A DNA stretch of 64,000 nucleotides from Thalassia testudinum (GCA_037157565.1 JAZHRO010000054.1:20877501-20941500), one strand, 5' to 3'. Counted from the first letter of the stretch, positions 1-14,900 are shown. Translations and numbers: made by a program. Notes: generated from the sequence alone by a model not told the origin.

Positions 1-130
1 GTTATATTGTATGTGTGAATATGGTTTATTTTCTGCTTTTAATTATTTCTCGTTGGACGACTAGATTTTGAGATTAGTCGAAGCGAGTCGATCTCGGATC
101 CTGTAGGGATCTGAAAATCGAATTGTAACA
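1..130 (+). mobile_element. 3' end of a Tekay-like LTR (remnant, runs off left edge)
   Basis: The stretch resembles the last ~130 bp of the LTRs of elements A and C (for example 23,107-23,236). It shares the TGTGAATATGGTTTATTTT-like segment, the CTCGTTGGACGACT block and the terminal TAGGGATCTGAAAATCG plus TAACA end. The LTR ends at 130. No primer site follows, so it is a 3' LTR or a solo LTR. The rest lies outside the window. Confidence 0.75.
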
Positions 131-1764
131 TCATTTATTTATTTTATATCAGATTTCTTTATACCATTAACTTACTTGGTTCCCTCTTAATGAATTTTTT
201 AGTTCCACCCCTTGTCTTAAGCAAGCAAGAGAAGTGAAACAAGCATCCTTCTTATCTAAGCCCTCGAGGCTACTACATCAATGTGATTCTCCCTTTTTGC
301 ATTTTTGGTTAGATGTTTATGATGCTCTCTAAGAAATATATATTCAAACAAAAAAAGAAACTTTTTATTCAACACTTCTAAATTAGTTTGATAACAAAAG
401 CTCACGGAATTTGATGAGTCATAAAAGGTTGAAAAGTGCTACTTAACTACTTGAATTTAAACATATTAGACGATTGACAAGAATTTTATTTGGCCTATAC
501 TCAATAATTTGTTAAAATAAATTATTATCAAATAAACTCAAATCTATGTTTAAATGTAAGAATGATATTAAGGTTAAACTCTCTCTAACAATAGAAAAGT
601 GACATCAAATTCAAGTGTGTACCACAAAATGAAACCACCACTACCACTAAAAGAAAAATGATCCTATAAATATTACCACATCTCAAGTTTTGGAAACTAA
701 GTAATAAATTATAAAAATTTGACAATTACTTAATAATCTAAACTTAAACATTTTTAAGTGACTACAACGTATTCATTCAACCTACATGTAACAAGTTTTT
801 AATGATAATTTTTCTTGATTAAATCCACGTCTAAGCTTGAATTTATACATTACCCCTCCACAAGCTCATATCCCCTTACCATTACCTCAAAATCTTACGA
901 ATTATCGAAACTTACAAGATGCTGGGAGTCCAAAATGGCAAACCAGGTGGGGTCACAGTCAGCTGGTTGGAATCAGGGGCTCGGTTCGCATCAAATTGGA
1001 AATCGAGAGAAGACCCATTCCTTTCGACGGTTCAGGAGTGCATGTTTGTTTAAAGTTCCGTCATCTCTTCCGTGACGAGTATATTATGTGATTTAAATAA
1101 CAACTGAATATACGAAATTATCTACGCCATTGTATGCGGTCGCACCCGCCTCAGTGAGGATAGCGAACCGACGATGCGACTGTAGACATATCGAGGATTA
1201 TATAATTGGCGTGACAACCTTAAACTGGAGTAAGATTCGCAGCATGCGTGGGAGGGGTACGGTATTTTTTAACAGAGACGGCACGATCACGTTAAAAATT
1301 GATTCGCAATTTAAAAACACTATAATTCATGGAAAAATTTACATATCTTTTAAAAGAGTTGATCTCATAGATGATTTTATTATATTACATCAACAATATT
1401 TAAAAATCGTCACTGATAATTTTAAAATTAAAATATCATTAATATAATTTAATTTAAAATTCAAATATCACACTCTTATACCTCAACATCACCAATACAC
1501 TCTAATTCAAATGTAGGCACATGAATTTCCATGTAAACGTTCACGTTGACGTGTATATGTATACTTAAAAATTTAGAACATGCCCACTTAGAATATCGGC
1601 TTTTCTTGGTCACCTCTGGACCAAGCTGCATAAGATTCTTTTAGTAAGATTTTTTTTCTCTCCTCGGTGATTTTCACCTTATTATACAGTAAATTTAAAT
1701 ATTTCTAATCAAATGCTAAAGGGACAAGAACATATAGGATTTTATATTTGAAGCACTTCCTAAC
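131..1764. other. AT-rich intergenic stretch without a recognisable gene
   Basis: Short frames here (for example near 815-1,090 and 1,130-1,447) show no family motif and no splice context. The sequence is AT-rich with many short A and T runs. I see no RNA gene or transposon terminus that I can support. Confidence 0.5.
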
Positions 1765-2783
1765 CGGAGAAAAAAATTGCACGTGGGACAGAGGGAACAG
1801 GATGAATCACCAAAGTCAAGCTCTTCTTTGTAAGAGGGGTTAAGTACAGAAGGAAAAAATATACCCAACATGCTAAAGATAAACCACAATAAGTTAAGAC
1901 AACTAATTAATTAGATCATCATTTATTTCCTAATACTCCCTGCAAATCGAGATGTGGGAGATAACAAAAACTTAGATCATCAGTACTCAACGGTAGTAAA
2001 AAAATAATCAGCTTCAACATCTATATCAACTTATTATTTTTTTTTTTTTTTTTGAGGAAATCAACTTATTATGTTTCTACTTATACGTCCTGCATAAAGC
2101 GCTAGGTACACGAAAAATCATGACTAAAGCTTAGGTGTTACTACTTCCACATCTAAAAGTCCAAAGATGACAAGACTTGATCTTCTTGAGTGCGCATTAA
2201 GGGCACACAGGTGTCATTTCTCCTACACCTCGTGAACCAACGTACCATACTTGATTTCTCCAAGCATGCATAAGGTTACCTCGCTGTCATTGCTCCTCCA
2301 CCCTAAGAGCCAGTCAATATGCTCTAGATGCAAGAGAGTGCATCCCATGTAAATGACGATGCGAAGGTCGACGATGATCGAAACAGTGGTTGGTAGCGAT
2401 GGTGATGATCTTCCATTGTCATTGCAATGGGTTCCAACATTGAGAAAAAGAGAGAAGAAAATTAGCGGAAGAGGAGAGGAGGAGATTGACGTACAGAGAA
2501 GGGGCCTTCCCAGTGGCTCACCAGAGGTCGACGGTTTCGTCGGAGACCCCCCTCCCCTCTCTAAGGCTTCTCTCCTAACTCTAAGCCATAGAGATCGGTG
2601 ACTCTGATACCATGTAGAGATTTTGAGAGGAATATTTGCTCTTATGCAATAACTAAGCCAAGCTTCTCTTTATATAAAAAGACGCTAGGTACAAAAAGGG
2701 AAAAACAACCAACATACTAAAAATAATATGGATCAAAATCAATAAGGTAACTAATTAATTAGATCTTCATTTATTTCATAACA
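1765..2783 (-). mobile_element. Short degenerate copia-type (TRIM-like) LTR unit
   Basis: On the minus strand, 2,783-2,613 has the shape TGTTATG...CTACA. It is followed at once by TGGTATCAGAGTCACCGA (2,612-2,595), which matches the Met-initiator primer site of copia elements. A diverged second copy of the LTR lies at about 1,765-1,935, sharing the AACTAATTAATTAGATC core. It is preceded on the minus strand by a purine-rich GCAGGGAG. The ~660 bp between the copies have no gag or pol similarity. Similarity continues ~25 bp beyond the right LTR, so the true structure may be a tandem or rearranged copy. The left boundary is approximate. Confidence 0.45.
2595..2612 (-). other. Primer binding site of the copia-like unit
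   Basis: TGGTATCAGAGTCACCGA on the minus strand directly abuts the ...CTACA end of the LTR at 2,613. It matches the 3' end of Met-initiator tRNA over the first 11 bases, the usual arrangement in copia elements. Confidence 0.55.
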
Positions 2784-2942
2784 CATACAAATCGTATGGG
2801 AGAAAGGTGGAAACATGAATGGATAGAATCGCAACTAATCTCCATGCAGGTTGTTACAGGTCTTATATAGAAGAGGAGCAATTACAACCATACCGTCTCC
2901 TAATACAGACTTTACCGACTGACCAACTTACCATAATCTCGT

Positions 2943-5900
2943 CTATGAAGCAGATGGAAGAATTCTATCACGAATCTCAGCAAATGACTCCACTTCGGTT
3001 CCCCAAAGCCTGCAGGAACAAATACACGCCTTAAGAAGTTGAGCCTGGTAGAATCACAGTGAAGTTGATTGCATTGGTTGACAAATCGTGACCTCTGAAG
3101 AACGAAGAGATGATTTGGACATGATGATATCAAAAAAAGAAAAAGCATACCAGCAGTCAATCCCAACGCCGTTGGCACCCACTTTATCTGCCTTCTCATC
3201 ATCTCCAACATGAATTGCCCTGCTTGCATCCACATGAATTTGATCTGCAGAACCATGAAATACATGCAGTGGGTGAAAGATGCCCTAGCATACAGATGTT
3301 AGGTATCTAGCAGCAACTTGCAGCTTATACAATATTAACCAGGGAAGCATCACAAGGTAATCATATGGTGCAGATGGGAGACATATGAGCATGATCAAAT
3401 AATAAAGTGCATACTAATCCAAACTATAAAATTACATAAAAGAACCCTTTTATGACAAATGCCAAGTTCACCTTTACAACATAGAAAATTCTCACTTCCT
3501 ACCTAATGCAGCCATGAAGATCCCTGGATCAGGCTTCTCAAATCCGACTTCCGAAGATACAATAATGGCATCGAACCTTGTCATCAAATACCAGAACATC
3601 AAGCCAATTGAAATTAAAATTAAAAAAGAAACTGAGATCATTTTAAAATTTTGAAAAATGAATGAATGATTGGAGATTATATTGCACTGTACCTGTATTG
3701 CACTGTACCACTTCAAAAAAAATTATATTGTGCTGTAAATTTTCCGGCAAACCAAAAGAATCTTAGACTAAGGAAACTAAAAAACACTCCCTGAAAATTC
3801 AAATTGTGTGGTTGCAGGTTAATAAGATGTCCTGTTAATCCCATAAAAGAAAATGCAACGGGTAACTAATATTAGCACCACGTACAAGATGAGCATGTTC
3901 AAAGCTTCTCAAACTTGTTGGAAAACTGGAATGAGCAGCATAGAGCACATGTGCAAAGACATTTTTTCTTTTTGGCCTCATCGGTGGTTGCACAAGTCTT
4001 TTGCCATTCCTAAGTGATGAACGATAACTAGTTAGGGAAATAAAAAGGAAAAACGGAAAATGGCCTATTACAAGGACCAATTTTCCTCAGCTAGCCTTAG
4101 GTCTAAGGAGACTAAAATGGCATCAAACTTGAATTTCCTTTGACGAGAGGAAAGGATTACCCAACAGGTGACACCACCACCAGTGAAAAATAATACTAGG
4201 GGTGAGGCCAATGGTATTGCTAGAAGTGACTCTACCAAGTCATAAGGGGTTTGTATACTCAAGTGGGGAAGATCATAGTGTCCCTCAGAATAGTACCTAA
4301 TTGTAAACCCGAAGTTCAAGAAAACTGGGATATGGTAACAATGGTATAGAATTATTACTCACTAACTTGACCTTAAGTAGTATGGGTAGTTGATTTAGGT
4401 CTAAGTTTTAGGTCCGAGTTCTTACACAACTTCAGTGCTGCTTTGTGTTTTTTGAAAAGGAGAAAGGATAGTTACCAAGGCCAATAACTATCCAAAATGC
4501 ATTAATATTTCAAAATAATGTAAAAATTACAAATTACTAAACTAGGAGGGAAAAGCACAGGAGGCTTGCCTTACAACATTTTTGGGCCAAGCCCTTTCCC
4601 TACGAAGAATTGCACCATTTTGTTGCATCCAAAGGGACCAGACCACCGCAAAAGCTTTGATCCAATCTAGTGTTGCCTTCTGAAAACCACCCCTAAAAAA
4701 TGACCAAAACAACTCCCCATAAGGAAGCCAGCAACCCCGAAATAGCAAAATGCTCGCAGACCCTTTTGGAGAAATCACAAGTAAGAAATAGGTGGGTATC
4801 ATCTTCATCTAGCATGCTACATAACTCACAAAGCACATTATCTTTAGGTGCCCAAATCTGTCTTCTAACCTTCGTAGCCCACCTCCTTTAAATAAATAGC
4901 CAAAGAAAAATTTTTACTTTGAAGGGCAATCTCAACCTAAATCCATAAGTAGCTCCACAATGAACACTAAAGTAAAAATCAACCACCACATTCTTGCTAA
5001 TGAGAATTCTATACACCATCACCGAGAAGGAACCACAACCCCAAACCAAGGCATCTGGAGCAACATCAGAGAAGGACAGAGACCATGAATCCAACCCAAC
5101 AACATTTGAAGATATTCAATCTAGCTTTGGAGAGGTTATCATTAAGATGTGGTACCTGCAAACCAATCTCAAAAGAGCCATCCCACATAGTTCTAACCAC
5201 CTGCCCCTTATCAAGCACCAGAGCAAACAGCCTGGGCACTAAGCTAGCAAAGGCCCCTTCTCCCGACCAGTCATCTTCCCATAATCCGAAAGACCGCCCA
5301 CCACCAAGTGCCAAAATAAAAAACTGTGCAACAGCATGAAAAACACAAGATAAAGCATGCCAAAAGGCCGATGTGCCAGAAGTGGTAGCCTGTCCCACCA
5401 AAGAATGCAAAGCAGAGCCATAACCATCTCGCAAAATAGAATGCCAAGTAGTTTGCCAATTCGTGAGGAGCTTTCTAATCCACTTAGCAAGCAATGCAAC
5501 ATTAAAAACCTTTAGGTTTAGCACACCAAGGCTCCCCAGCTTGATAGGCTTACAAACATCATCCTATGCCACCAAATGGAGAAACCTATCCACCTACTCC
5601 AAACCCTTCAAGAAGAATCACTTCCTAATTTTATCAACTATGCATAAAATCTTCTTAAGGGATTTAAAAATTGAAAAGTGAAAAAATAGGAATAACCGAC
5701 AAAACACACATCAACAACACCCCCCTACCCCCAAATAGCAATTTGCCCCACCACCTAGCAAATCTCTTCCTTAGCTTATCAACCAAAGGCATCTAATCGG
5801 CTACTGACAGTTGGTCTACCCTTTAAGGACAGCCCAACGTAAGTCAAAGGCAACCTTGTACCCTTAGAAAATAGATTCATATCAAAAGGAACAAAAACAG

Positions 5901-8900
5901 ACTTACGATGATTGACTGTCAATCCTAAAAAGGTACCACAAATACAAACCCGAGCAACCAGATTCTCAGCCTCCACTCCACTACCCTCAAGGAAGAACAC
6001 AATATCATCCACATATTAGAGAATGGGGGTAATAGTAGAACCATCTGTGCTGGAAGTGAAGCCCGAAAAAAGATCCCCCTAGAAAGCCCTACAAGCCATC
6101 CCTGTCAATGTATCCACCGCAATAATGAAAGGGAGAGGTGCAGGAGGGTAATCCTACCGAACCCCTCTCTGCAGTTGGATCCACCCACCAGCAGACAGAC
6201 TGACAAGTTGAACCACAAACCATAGCAACAATCTAATTGATCAAGTTTTAAAACAAAGGTTAGAACTGATTTGAACTAGACAAAGCCTGGTAAGACCATT
6301 TGAATTTGTAGAGATTGTTTTGTTATTTTGATCTTTGTTTTCAGTTTTGCCATTTTCCTCTTTTCTTTTGGGCTTATTTGTAATTATTCCCTAGTCCCCC
6401 TCTATACATAGCAGTCTAGGATTTCATTGGTAGAATGATAGCATATTTTTTTTCTACATGATATCAGCTCGGCAGACATAAGCCAGAGCTCTATACCTTC
6501 TTGATTTCTTCTCTCTTTTCTTTCTCCCCCAAACAAACATTTAAGGCTTTCCTTCTTATTCTTGGGATCTCTGCAAACCCTTGAAGGAGAACCCTTTCCA
6601 AGCTTGATAGACATTGTGCCCTAGGGCACTATGCCTAAGGGAGCCCCCGAGAATCCCTTCGACCAAAAGCATCTCTGACCAACAATCAACCCGTAGCCAC
6701 TCCACTAACCAGCAATGGTGCTGCCAAGCCACTACTAACCGGCAGGGATATCATCACTGGCCACATCCAACCGACTACAATTTTGGGCTGCAAGGTTTAG
6801 CAGTCGCACCTACAGCTTATCCGATCTTCTTGGTCTAGGGAGGCCATCTTTGCTCCGCTAGAGCCTAAATAGGTCTTCCACAATTGTCCGACCAAGGGTA
6901 TGCCTCCAGCCTGGTCAATGGAAGCCATCCCAACACAATCCTTCCCCCCTAGTGTGGTTGATTGGTCCTTCTTTAGGCACCGTATCATTGTCCCATCCAT
7001 GTAGAAGACCCAACTGATGCTTGGAAGTGTTGTTCTCTCTGTCCAATCACTTCCAAGAGCTGCTGTGGTAGGAATTTGGTCTACAAGCCCTTAGATTGTG
7101 ATCTCTAGTCGGATTCGATCAATATGTTGTAGCGCTACCATCCAACTGCCTGAATATTCTTATTTAATGAACTAAGCTGTGAGTTAGTTCACTGATTTGA
7201 GTTAGTGGGACTCCGTTTAGATTGAAACATGGCCTCTGAGACGGTCAACTCACTCCCTCAAGGAGAGTTTAAGAATCCTTTTTTTATCCGATGGTCAAGT
7301 TCAATGAGACCAATTGTATAGTAAGATGAGTCACAAGTAGTGGATTAAATATGATAGTTATTGTCCTTGAAGTGATTATAAATTTTTATATATACTGAAA
7401 TTTGGAAACAGTTTCCATGGAAAACATTAAATTGGAAACTCCGAATCCAACTTTATCCCTGCAATGACCCATTGGCATGGTTGAAGACAACCCGCCCAAT
7501 GGAATATCCAGGGATTTATCCAACAACCAAATGGGGCCGAAGAATAGAGCACCTAAAGCACGTAGATTGCTTCCATGCAGGTGACTGTTAATCCACAACT
7601 GTGAACCCTGGGCATCACTCGTGCACAACATTAAGCACTCTTATGTGTGTCTATAACATAAGCTCTAACCCGTTGCAAATTCCAGTCAATATTGTCAACT
7701 CATGATACCAGCAGCTTATCATTGGCTTACTCATGTTAACATTACCACCCAAAACTTGATGCAGCTTGCTCGGAGTCAAACTCGGGCACAAGCAAAATCA
7801 CAGAAAAAAATTTTTTTTAATAGGCAAAATCACAGAAGAATGCAAAGTGACAAGTTAGCATCAACATACATCCAGGAGTCAGAGAAATGTATGTGATTTT
7901 CTAGAAGGTTATTGTAATTTCCCCAGTTTGTTTTTCCTTTTTCTAGACCTTTCATGAGAAAAATTTTCTCCCTTAAACAAAACTCGAGTCCAATCCGTCT
8001 TTATTTATAGACATAAATTTACAGATACAAGAAATACTTATGTTTGCAATGTTAAAAAGTTAAATAAGACCAAAAGAGGAAAGAACTTAATCCACAGTCC
8101 TTCGAATTCAAATCCAGGGCAAATTGCCATAAGTAATGACTAGCAAATTGCCATAAATCAAATGTTCACTAGCAACTAGCAAGGAGACGAAGTGTTGTAG
8201 GAGGGGTGAAATTATCCTTCCCCCCTCCCCCAAATAAATAAATATAAAAGTAAGAAAGTGTTCAAAAAAGAATAGGGAGTAGGACACAGATGCTGACAAC
8301 TTACAGATCAGAGACACCCAGCTCCTTCAGAAGTTTACGCAAGCGTGTATCGAAATTGGAAACCACTGCCAGTGAAACTGTACCAGAAACATTTCTGTCA
8401 GGAGTTAGGAGTTAGCACAAAGCTGCATTTATTGCATTGAAATTAGTAGAAATTATACCAACACGTTAGAAATTGGATGAAATGGCAAGTAACTTTAATA
8501 CGTCAGAAAGAACTGAATGACCTCCAGCATCTTTAAGGTGGCACATGATCTCATATGCTCCTACTGGAAGTTTCCATGCGCTGCCATTTGCAAAATGCTG
8601 AAAAAAACAACTTGGACACCAATATTTATTATATTCTAATGAAAGACAAGGTACATGAAGCAATAAAAATTGAAGAGAGAATCCAATTTCAGATCAGCTT
8701 TAAGTTTTGGGAAGCACACCTCATATACTTCCTCAAAATAGTCATCACGGGAGCAACCTGTGGCTTCAGACACCACCAATTTCCAGAAAGGTCGTCCATC
8801 CCCCTTCAACAATACTAGAAAAAAAATCAGCAATCTTGACAATTTAACACTAGAGGGCAAGGCACTTCATGATCATTATAAAGCCACGATTTTTCCAGGG

Positions 8901-11900
8901 TATCTTCAAGCTAATAATCTCTTAAGCTTGAAAAAGAAAAAGAAATGATCTCATTTTAGTTAGAGGTACAACAATAACAACAACCAAGACTTCTCTCACA
9001 CTAAGTGGGCTTGGCTATATGGATTTTTTGCCTCCATTTAGATTTATTTTGAGCCATTTCTGCACTTAAATTGAAATAATTGAAGTCATACTTAATAGTT
9101 TCCTACCAACACTTCTTTAGTAGAGGTACGACAATAACAACAACCAAGCCTTCTCTCACACTAAGTGGGGTTGTCTATATGGATTCTTTGCCTCCATTCA
9201 GATCTATTTTGAACCATTTCTGGACTTAAATTCAAATAATTGAGGTCATACTTAGTAGTTTCCTACCAATACTTCTTTAGTCTTCCTCGCCCCTTCTTTG
9301 CAAGTTCAACACCCAACTCCTCGCATCTCATAAATAAGGCATTTAGTGGCCTTCTTTGCAAATGCCCAAGCCACACAACGTGTCTTTTTCATTTTATCCT
9401 CTATCGATGCCACCCCAACATTTTCTCGAATAATCTCATTTGAAATACGATCCTTCATTGTGTTGAGGTGTGTCTACCTTTTCAATGCCGATCCCAAGCT
9501 TAGGTAAAGGATAGGTAGTCGATGAGCAGCATAAAATTTGTTAGATCTTTAAATACAGATTCAAACAAACATTCAGATTTTAGTCAGAGATAGTTAACAC
9601 AAAAAAATTACATAATTCACTTACAAATACTAACATTTGAGCTACACGTGGTGGCTAAATTTTGAAGCAATATGATAAACGACAACTCTAGTTCGGTGTA
9701 CACTGCTTGATTCATGTGAAATAAACCTATTTGAGCATGATATGGATATAAGTTTATTTTTAGGTAACGTATGCTCACAACAAAATAAATTAAAATTAAA
9801 AATAATAATAAATTTTATTTTATAAAAAGAAGGTGTTATAAAATTAACATTGGTAGTGCACAAGGGCAGTGTAAGGCAACTTCACAGTACAAGACCGGTG
9901 GCCACGTTGAAGCACAGTGACCATGATGATGCAAAAGAAGCTAGTCTGTGAGTGCAGGAAGAAGGCAGAGGATGACAGTTGGAATTTTTTTTGGATTTAG
10001 TAATGAGATGACTTTTAATTTTAATGCCTATCTATCCTTTCAAAAAAAAATTAATGCCTATCTATCATTTATCCATTTAGTTTTAAATTGCACTTGAAAT
10101 TGGTTTCATAACAAGACATCTAAACATCTTTGTCTGATTGGTTTGAGTTTATGTCATAATCCAAAATCCCGATTTCTATACATGCCATTCAAAAACAAAA
10201 ATAAAGGGACAAATCATTTATTGATTTCATCAATATGCTTTAAAAGTATATGAATAGTTTGTGTTAAACTATAGCTATAGAGTAACATTTTTCTTTTCCA
10301 AAAAGAATATAATATAAGATTATTAACAAAAGGGGGTTTTACATAGGTACCCCTGAGTTCCTTCGATATTACATCACAAGCCCTGAATTCCCAAATGCTA
10401 CATAGATATCCCTAGATTCTAATGTCAGTTTACAAAAGTTGCCCTTGAGTTACGTTCTACTAGATCTAACCCCTCCTTACCTTCTTCCTCTCCATGTTCC
10501 TATCCACCACCTTCATCACAAAAACCATTGCCGCCCCTCGGATTCATCTCTAGATGCTTCAACACCATGCACGCAGTGGAGATGAGACTAGTAAGTGGCA
10601 GTCCGAGGTCGTTGGTGGCAAAGCTCCTCCTCCTAGGGGCCTTCCTATTATTGCTACACTTCGCTTTCGACATCACAATCTATTAGTGAGTGCTACAATT
10701 GCGACGACTTCAACTTCCTCCACTACCTAGAGCCCCTCGCGCTAACAGTCATCGACATTTCAACATCGTATCAATCGAAAGCCTTCGCTATGGGCACCCT
10801 CACGACATGGACGAGCAAAGAGTAGTGGAAGGTCAACGGGTTCTACTCCACTGCATTCCATACCCTTGCACGCAACGACTTCGTCTCCCCCACTTTAAAG
10901 GTGCTCTACCTTAGGAGACCTTGCGTCACGAGGCCTTCACCCTCAGGGAGATCGACATCCCAAACTCCATCTCCGTCACCAAAGCAAAATCCCCATCACT
11001 TGTCACCACCGGCAACCCCCTAATCCTCCTATTCATCGATGACACCTTCGATTTCATCTTCTAAGGGACATTCAAGAGGTTGTGTTCCCCTACAATCCTC
11101 GTAAAGGAGCTCTCTCAGATGTTGAGGGTCGAAGGTGCTTTTCCTTGACACAATCAATAACATCAAGCTAGGGGTCACCTAAGTGCAACAAAGATAGAGG
11201 TGCTCCTCCATGGGCTAGGGATCAATGATCGCCACATCTGTGAGGGGGAGATCTCGCAACTAGAGGTCAAGATTTACGATAGCTCCAACAAGTTGTGGGT
11301 TTGATCAGGCAAGATTTTCTTGGTTTAGGCTCTCATGATTTTGCTTGTAATTACGACTATTAAGGTGATCTCTACTACTTAAAGAGGAGAGGAGAGAAGT
11401 ACTATGACCACTCCTCTTAGAGGGTAGCAGGAAGGCTTCTAACCCAACAAAGGTCAACTTAACTAGACCTTGGTTAAGTTTTTAGACAGGAGGGGCATAT
11501 ATGTAAATGAACATTAGAATTTACAAATATTTACATAAAATATGAGGAGGTTCTAAAGTAATATTGAAGGAACTCAAGGTATCCATGTAAAAGCCCCTTA
11601 ATAGAAAAGTGATTATTAATAAGTATAGTGTAGTATATGATAGGTTCCTTTACAATCAATTCAGCTCTCCCACATTCTTACCATTCTTATCAGCAATGAT
11701 GTGATTTAGTATGCAAAGCATTGAACCTAGATCTGTTAAAGAAACGTTCCTTCTTCTCCATCATTCAGTGACCAATGCTTGGAAAAACAAGATGATGAGA
11801 TGCCATAGCACATCCTTCTCATAAGAAGCTTTACTCACCCTCACCAATAACTTCCATGTCAAATAACATGGTGTAGTAACCCTTTATCCAAGGAACAACT

Positions 11901-14900
11901 TACACCTTGTTTGGTAAATGAAGAGAGTCAACAGAGAGTCCAAATCCGAACTCTTAAGCATCTCTTTTCAACACAAAAATGTTGGAAATTTTCCCTGAAT
12001 ATTTAGGTTCAGTTGTGGTACTTTCCAAGTATGTGTGTGCGTGTGCATAAACACCAACCAAGAATATATGGGCACCAAATTTTTGCGTACACTCTGATCT
12101 AAGGATCCAAATTCATAATTCCCATGTGTCATTAAAGGAGTAATAAAAGATTCTTTTTTTTTTATAGAGAAATTCATTTTCAACCTTATAACAAAGAAAT
12201 AACTACAAGATACTAGTAACCTGTGCCACTCTCACTAGCATCCATATCCATGTGGATATCATATCAATATATAGTTTGTATTTCCAATATAACAAAGCAA
12301 AAATAACATGATTTACATATAGCCAAACATGAGAAATGTCTCAAACTATAATTGCACTTTATCCAGCATGCTGTAGATATGCCTTCATTACTCTGGATCC
12401 TTCTCCATCCACAATCATCTCCCCCCCCTCTTTACTTCTCCCCCCCTAAATCCAAGTATTCTCTCTTTCTCTCTCATGCACTCCCACACTGCTCCTCATC
12501 TCTCTCACATTCTCTCTCTTGCTCCAACACACAGAGAAACCACTCCCAAATCGATGAAACCAACCCCTTCATCCCCCCTCTCTCCCCTATCGAATTAGCT
12601 TACACCCCGACCACCCATATTGCTCTCCTATTTCTCCCGCTCCCCTCTCTCTTATGCACACCTAATCCACGATCGAATGGCCCTATTTTTCTTTCGCTGG
12701 TCTTTTTGGTCTCCTGTTTTCTTTGCGCCCCCTCCCCCCCAAGGTTCAAAATGTCGATTTTGATGTTGTTTCGATAAATTTCTAAATGCACATTTCATCG
12801 ACATGTCGAGGGCATACAGAAGGTATGTCGACACATGCTGACAAAAATGATAGAAGTAGTCAAAATTATTAGAATTTTAAAAATAACTATTTCAATGGAT
12901 AAATATTTCCATTTAAGACATAAATCTTATCTTTTACTTAATATGTTATATGTCAATACATAACCTGTGCAGCAGCAACAAAGCTGCAATAGGAGTAACA
13001 ACAACAGCAAGAGCAGTAGCATGTCGCTGGCATGCTGAGCTTACCGATGGCATGCCGACGATTTCGTCGACATGCCGGCAAAACACCTGTGTTTCGATAA
13101 CTTTAACATGTCGACATGGCATATCTTTAAAAATCGACATTTCACCGACATGCCGTGGCCATTTAAATCACTGCCCCCCCCCCCCCCCCGCCAAACCATG
13201 TCGTATCGCCTTCCTTGGTAAAGCAAGTGCTAAAATGAAGTTCTATTGAAGACGTGTTTGCCTCTCGATTCCCCATTGCAACGCCCAACTCATACAAAAG
13301 AATCAAATGCTGCCTGTTGAACTTGTACCTTTTGTCCTCACTTCACTAATCTTCCTTTGCTCCCAACCCATGTAGTGCAACACCCCTTCAATGTGTCAAG
13401 TCCCTTCTTTATTTATACCCACACGTTGCCCCTCAAGCAAACTACCCCACTTACCTACTACTTTACCCATCTCTTGGCCATCTCCATCTCCAATAGCAAA
13501 TGCATGCATCCTCTCCTATAAAGACCCCCCTCAATCACAAATACCTACTTTGTGCATTCCGAGACCTCCATGCCCCCCCTCCCTTGAGCTTTTAGTCACC
13601 TTCCTTCCACTCCCCAATTACATTTCCATTTCTTCTATGTGACCTCCTATGGGTTTGTGTGTAATCACAACCTCCATCTCTTTCAACCTCAAGGACCCAA
13701 GAAGAGGGCCAAGTAGATTCACAAGGTTCTTTGTGTTTTTGTTTCATTGCTTTCTTGATTCTTATTTTTTTCTTTTACTTTTTCTTCTTCCTTTTTTTAT
13801 TAATTTGGAGTGGTTATTAGTGCAATAAGTGACAACAGGCTCATGGCTAACAGATTCCCAAGAGATGTATGAGGTAAGGGGGAAGAAGATCTCCCGTGAG
13901 ATACTGATAATTGTACTACTTAGTCTACTCTCTCTCTCTCTCTCAAACACAAATACTAGAGTAGTGGAAAGGAAAAAGAAATTGATCATGATTCTTCTTT
14001 TTTTCTTGAAAGGATGATTCTTCTTCATGGATTAAATAATTAAATTAGTGTAGGAAATGACTATATGGGATGCACAAGCAGGTAACTTCATTTTCCCTTC
14101 TCCATATGGATGACATTTCTATCACATGCTACATATGAAATGGGGAAGGGTTGGTCATCCATTTAATAGTTTTTCTAAAATTCCAAGATGAAGTTGTCAA
14201 TACATGTATGGTATTTATTTGATTTCTTTCCCTCACTGTATTGCATAAGAAATCTATTAAAAAGATTCGGCTTTCAGGAAAAAAGAACGAAGCAGGCTGA
14301 ATAGAGGAAGAAGATTCCATTGATTGGAAGGGAGGCTTCGATAATGGCCCTCTAATGGATGGATTTAGTCAGTTTTGGCTGGATTGAGGAGATCTTTATG
14401 ATAATGAATTCATATAATCCAAGTTTTGATCTTTCACCCGCTTGTTTATTGGTATATTTAACGTCCAGACTTATGGTGACAGGTCTGGTAGAATTTTTCT
14501 AAGAATGAGCTTTGGCTACCAAAATTTTGGTCCTTCCATCCACATCATTGTTACATATGTTTCCAATTTTTGCCTTCAGTAGATCTTTGTGAGGATAAAA
14601 ACATGTAGCTCTATTTTGGGAGCATTTTTAATTTCTTTTCATCTTTTTTCAAAATCAATAAAAATACTTTTGATTTTTGCCACAAAGGTACTCCTAGAGA
14701 GCCTCATAGACTGGACCTTCCAAAGGGAGGAGCCAGTGCCTGCACCTCAACCAAGTGTGCCGTTTATCACAATGCTTGCACTTGGAAGGAGATGCCTATC
14801 AATCTGCACAAGGATCTTCTCCCACACCCAGCTATAAGCCCAGCAATCTGATTGAGCTCCTTGATGGAGGTGACTGATGCATGAAGGGAGAGGAGCACCA

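Noticed and set aside
1130..1447. Frame of 105 codons
   Set aside because: No motif, AT-rich second half and no splice or promoter context; not enough to call a gene.
12352..12777. Open frame of 141 codons on the plus strand
   Set aside because: Made of CT-rich low-complexity DNA (Pro/Ser/Leu runs) inside intron 3, with a frame also open on the other strand; no family motif.
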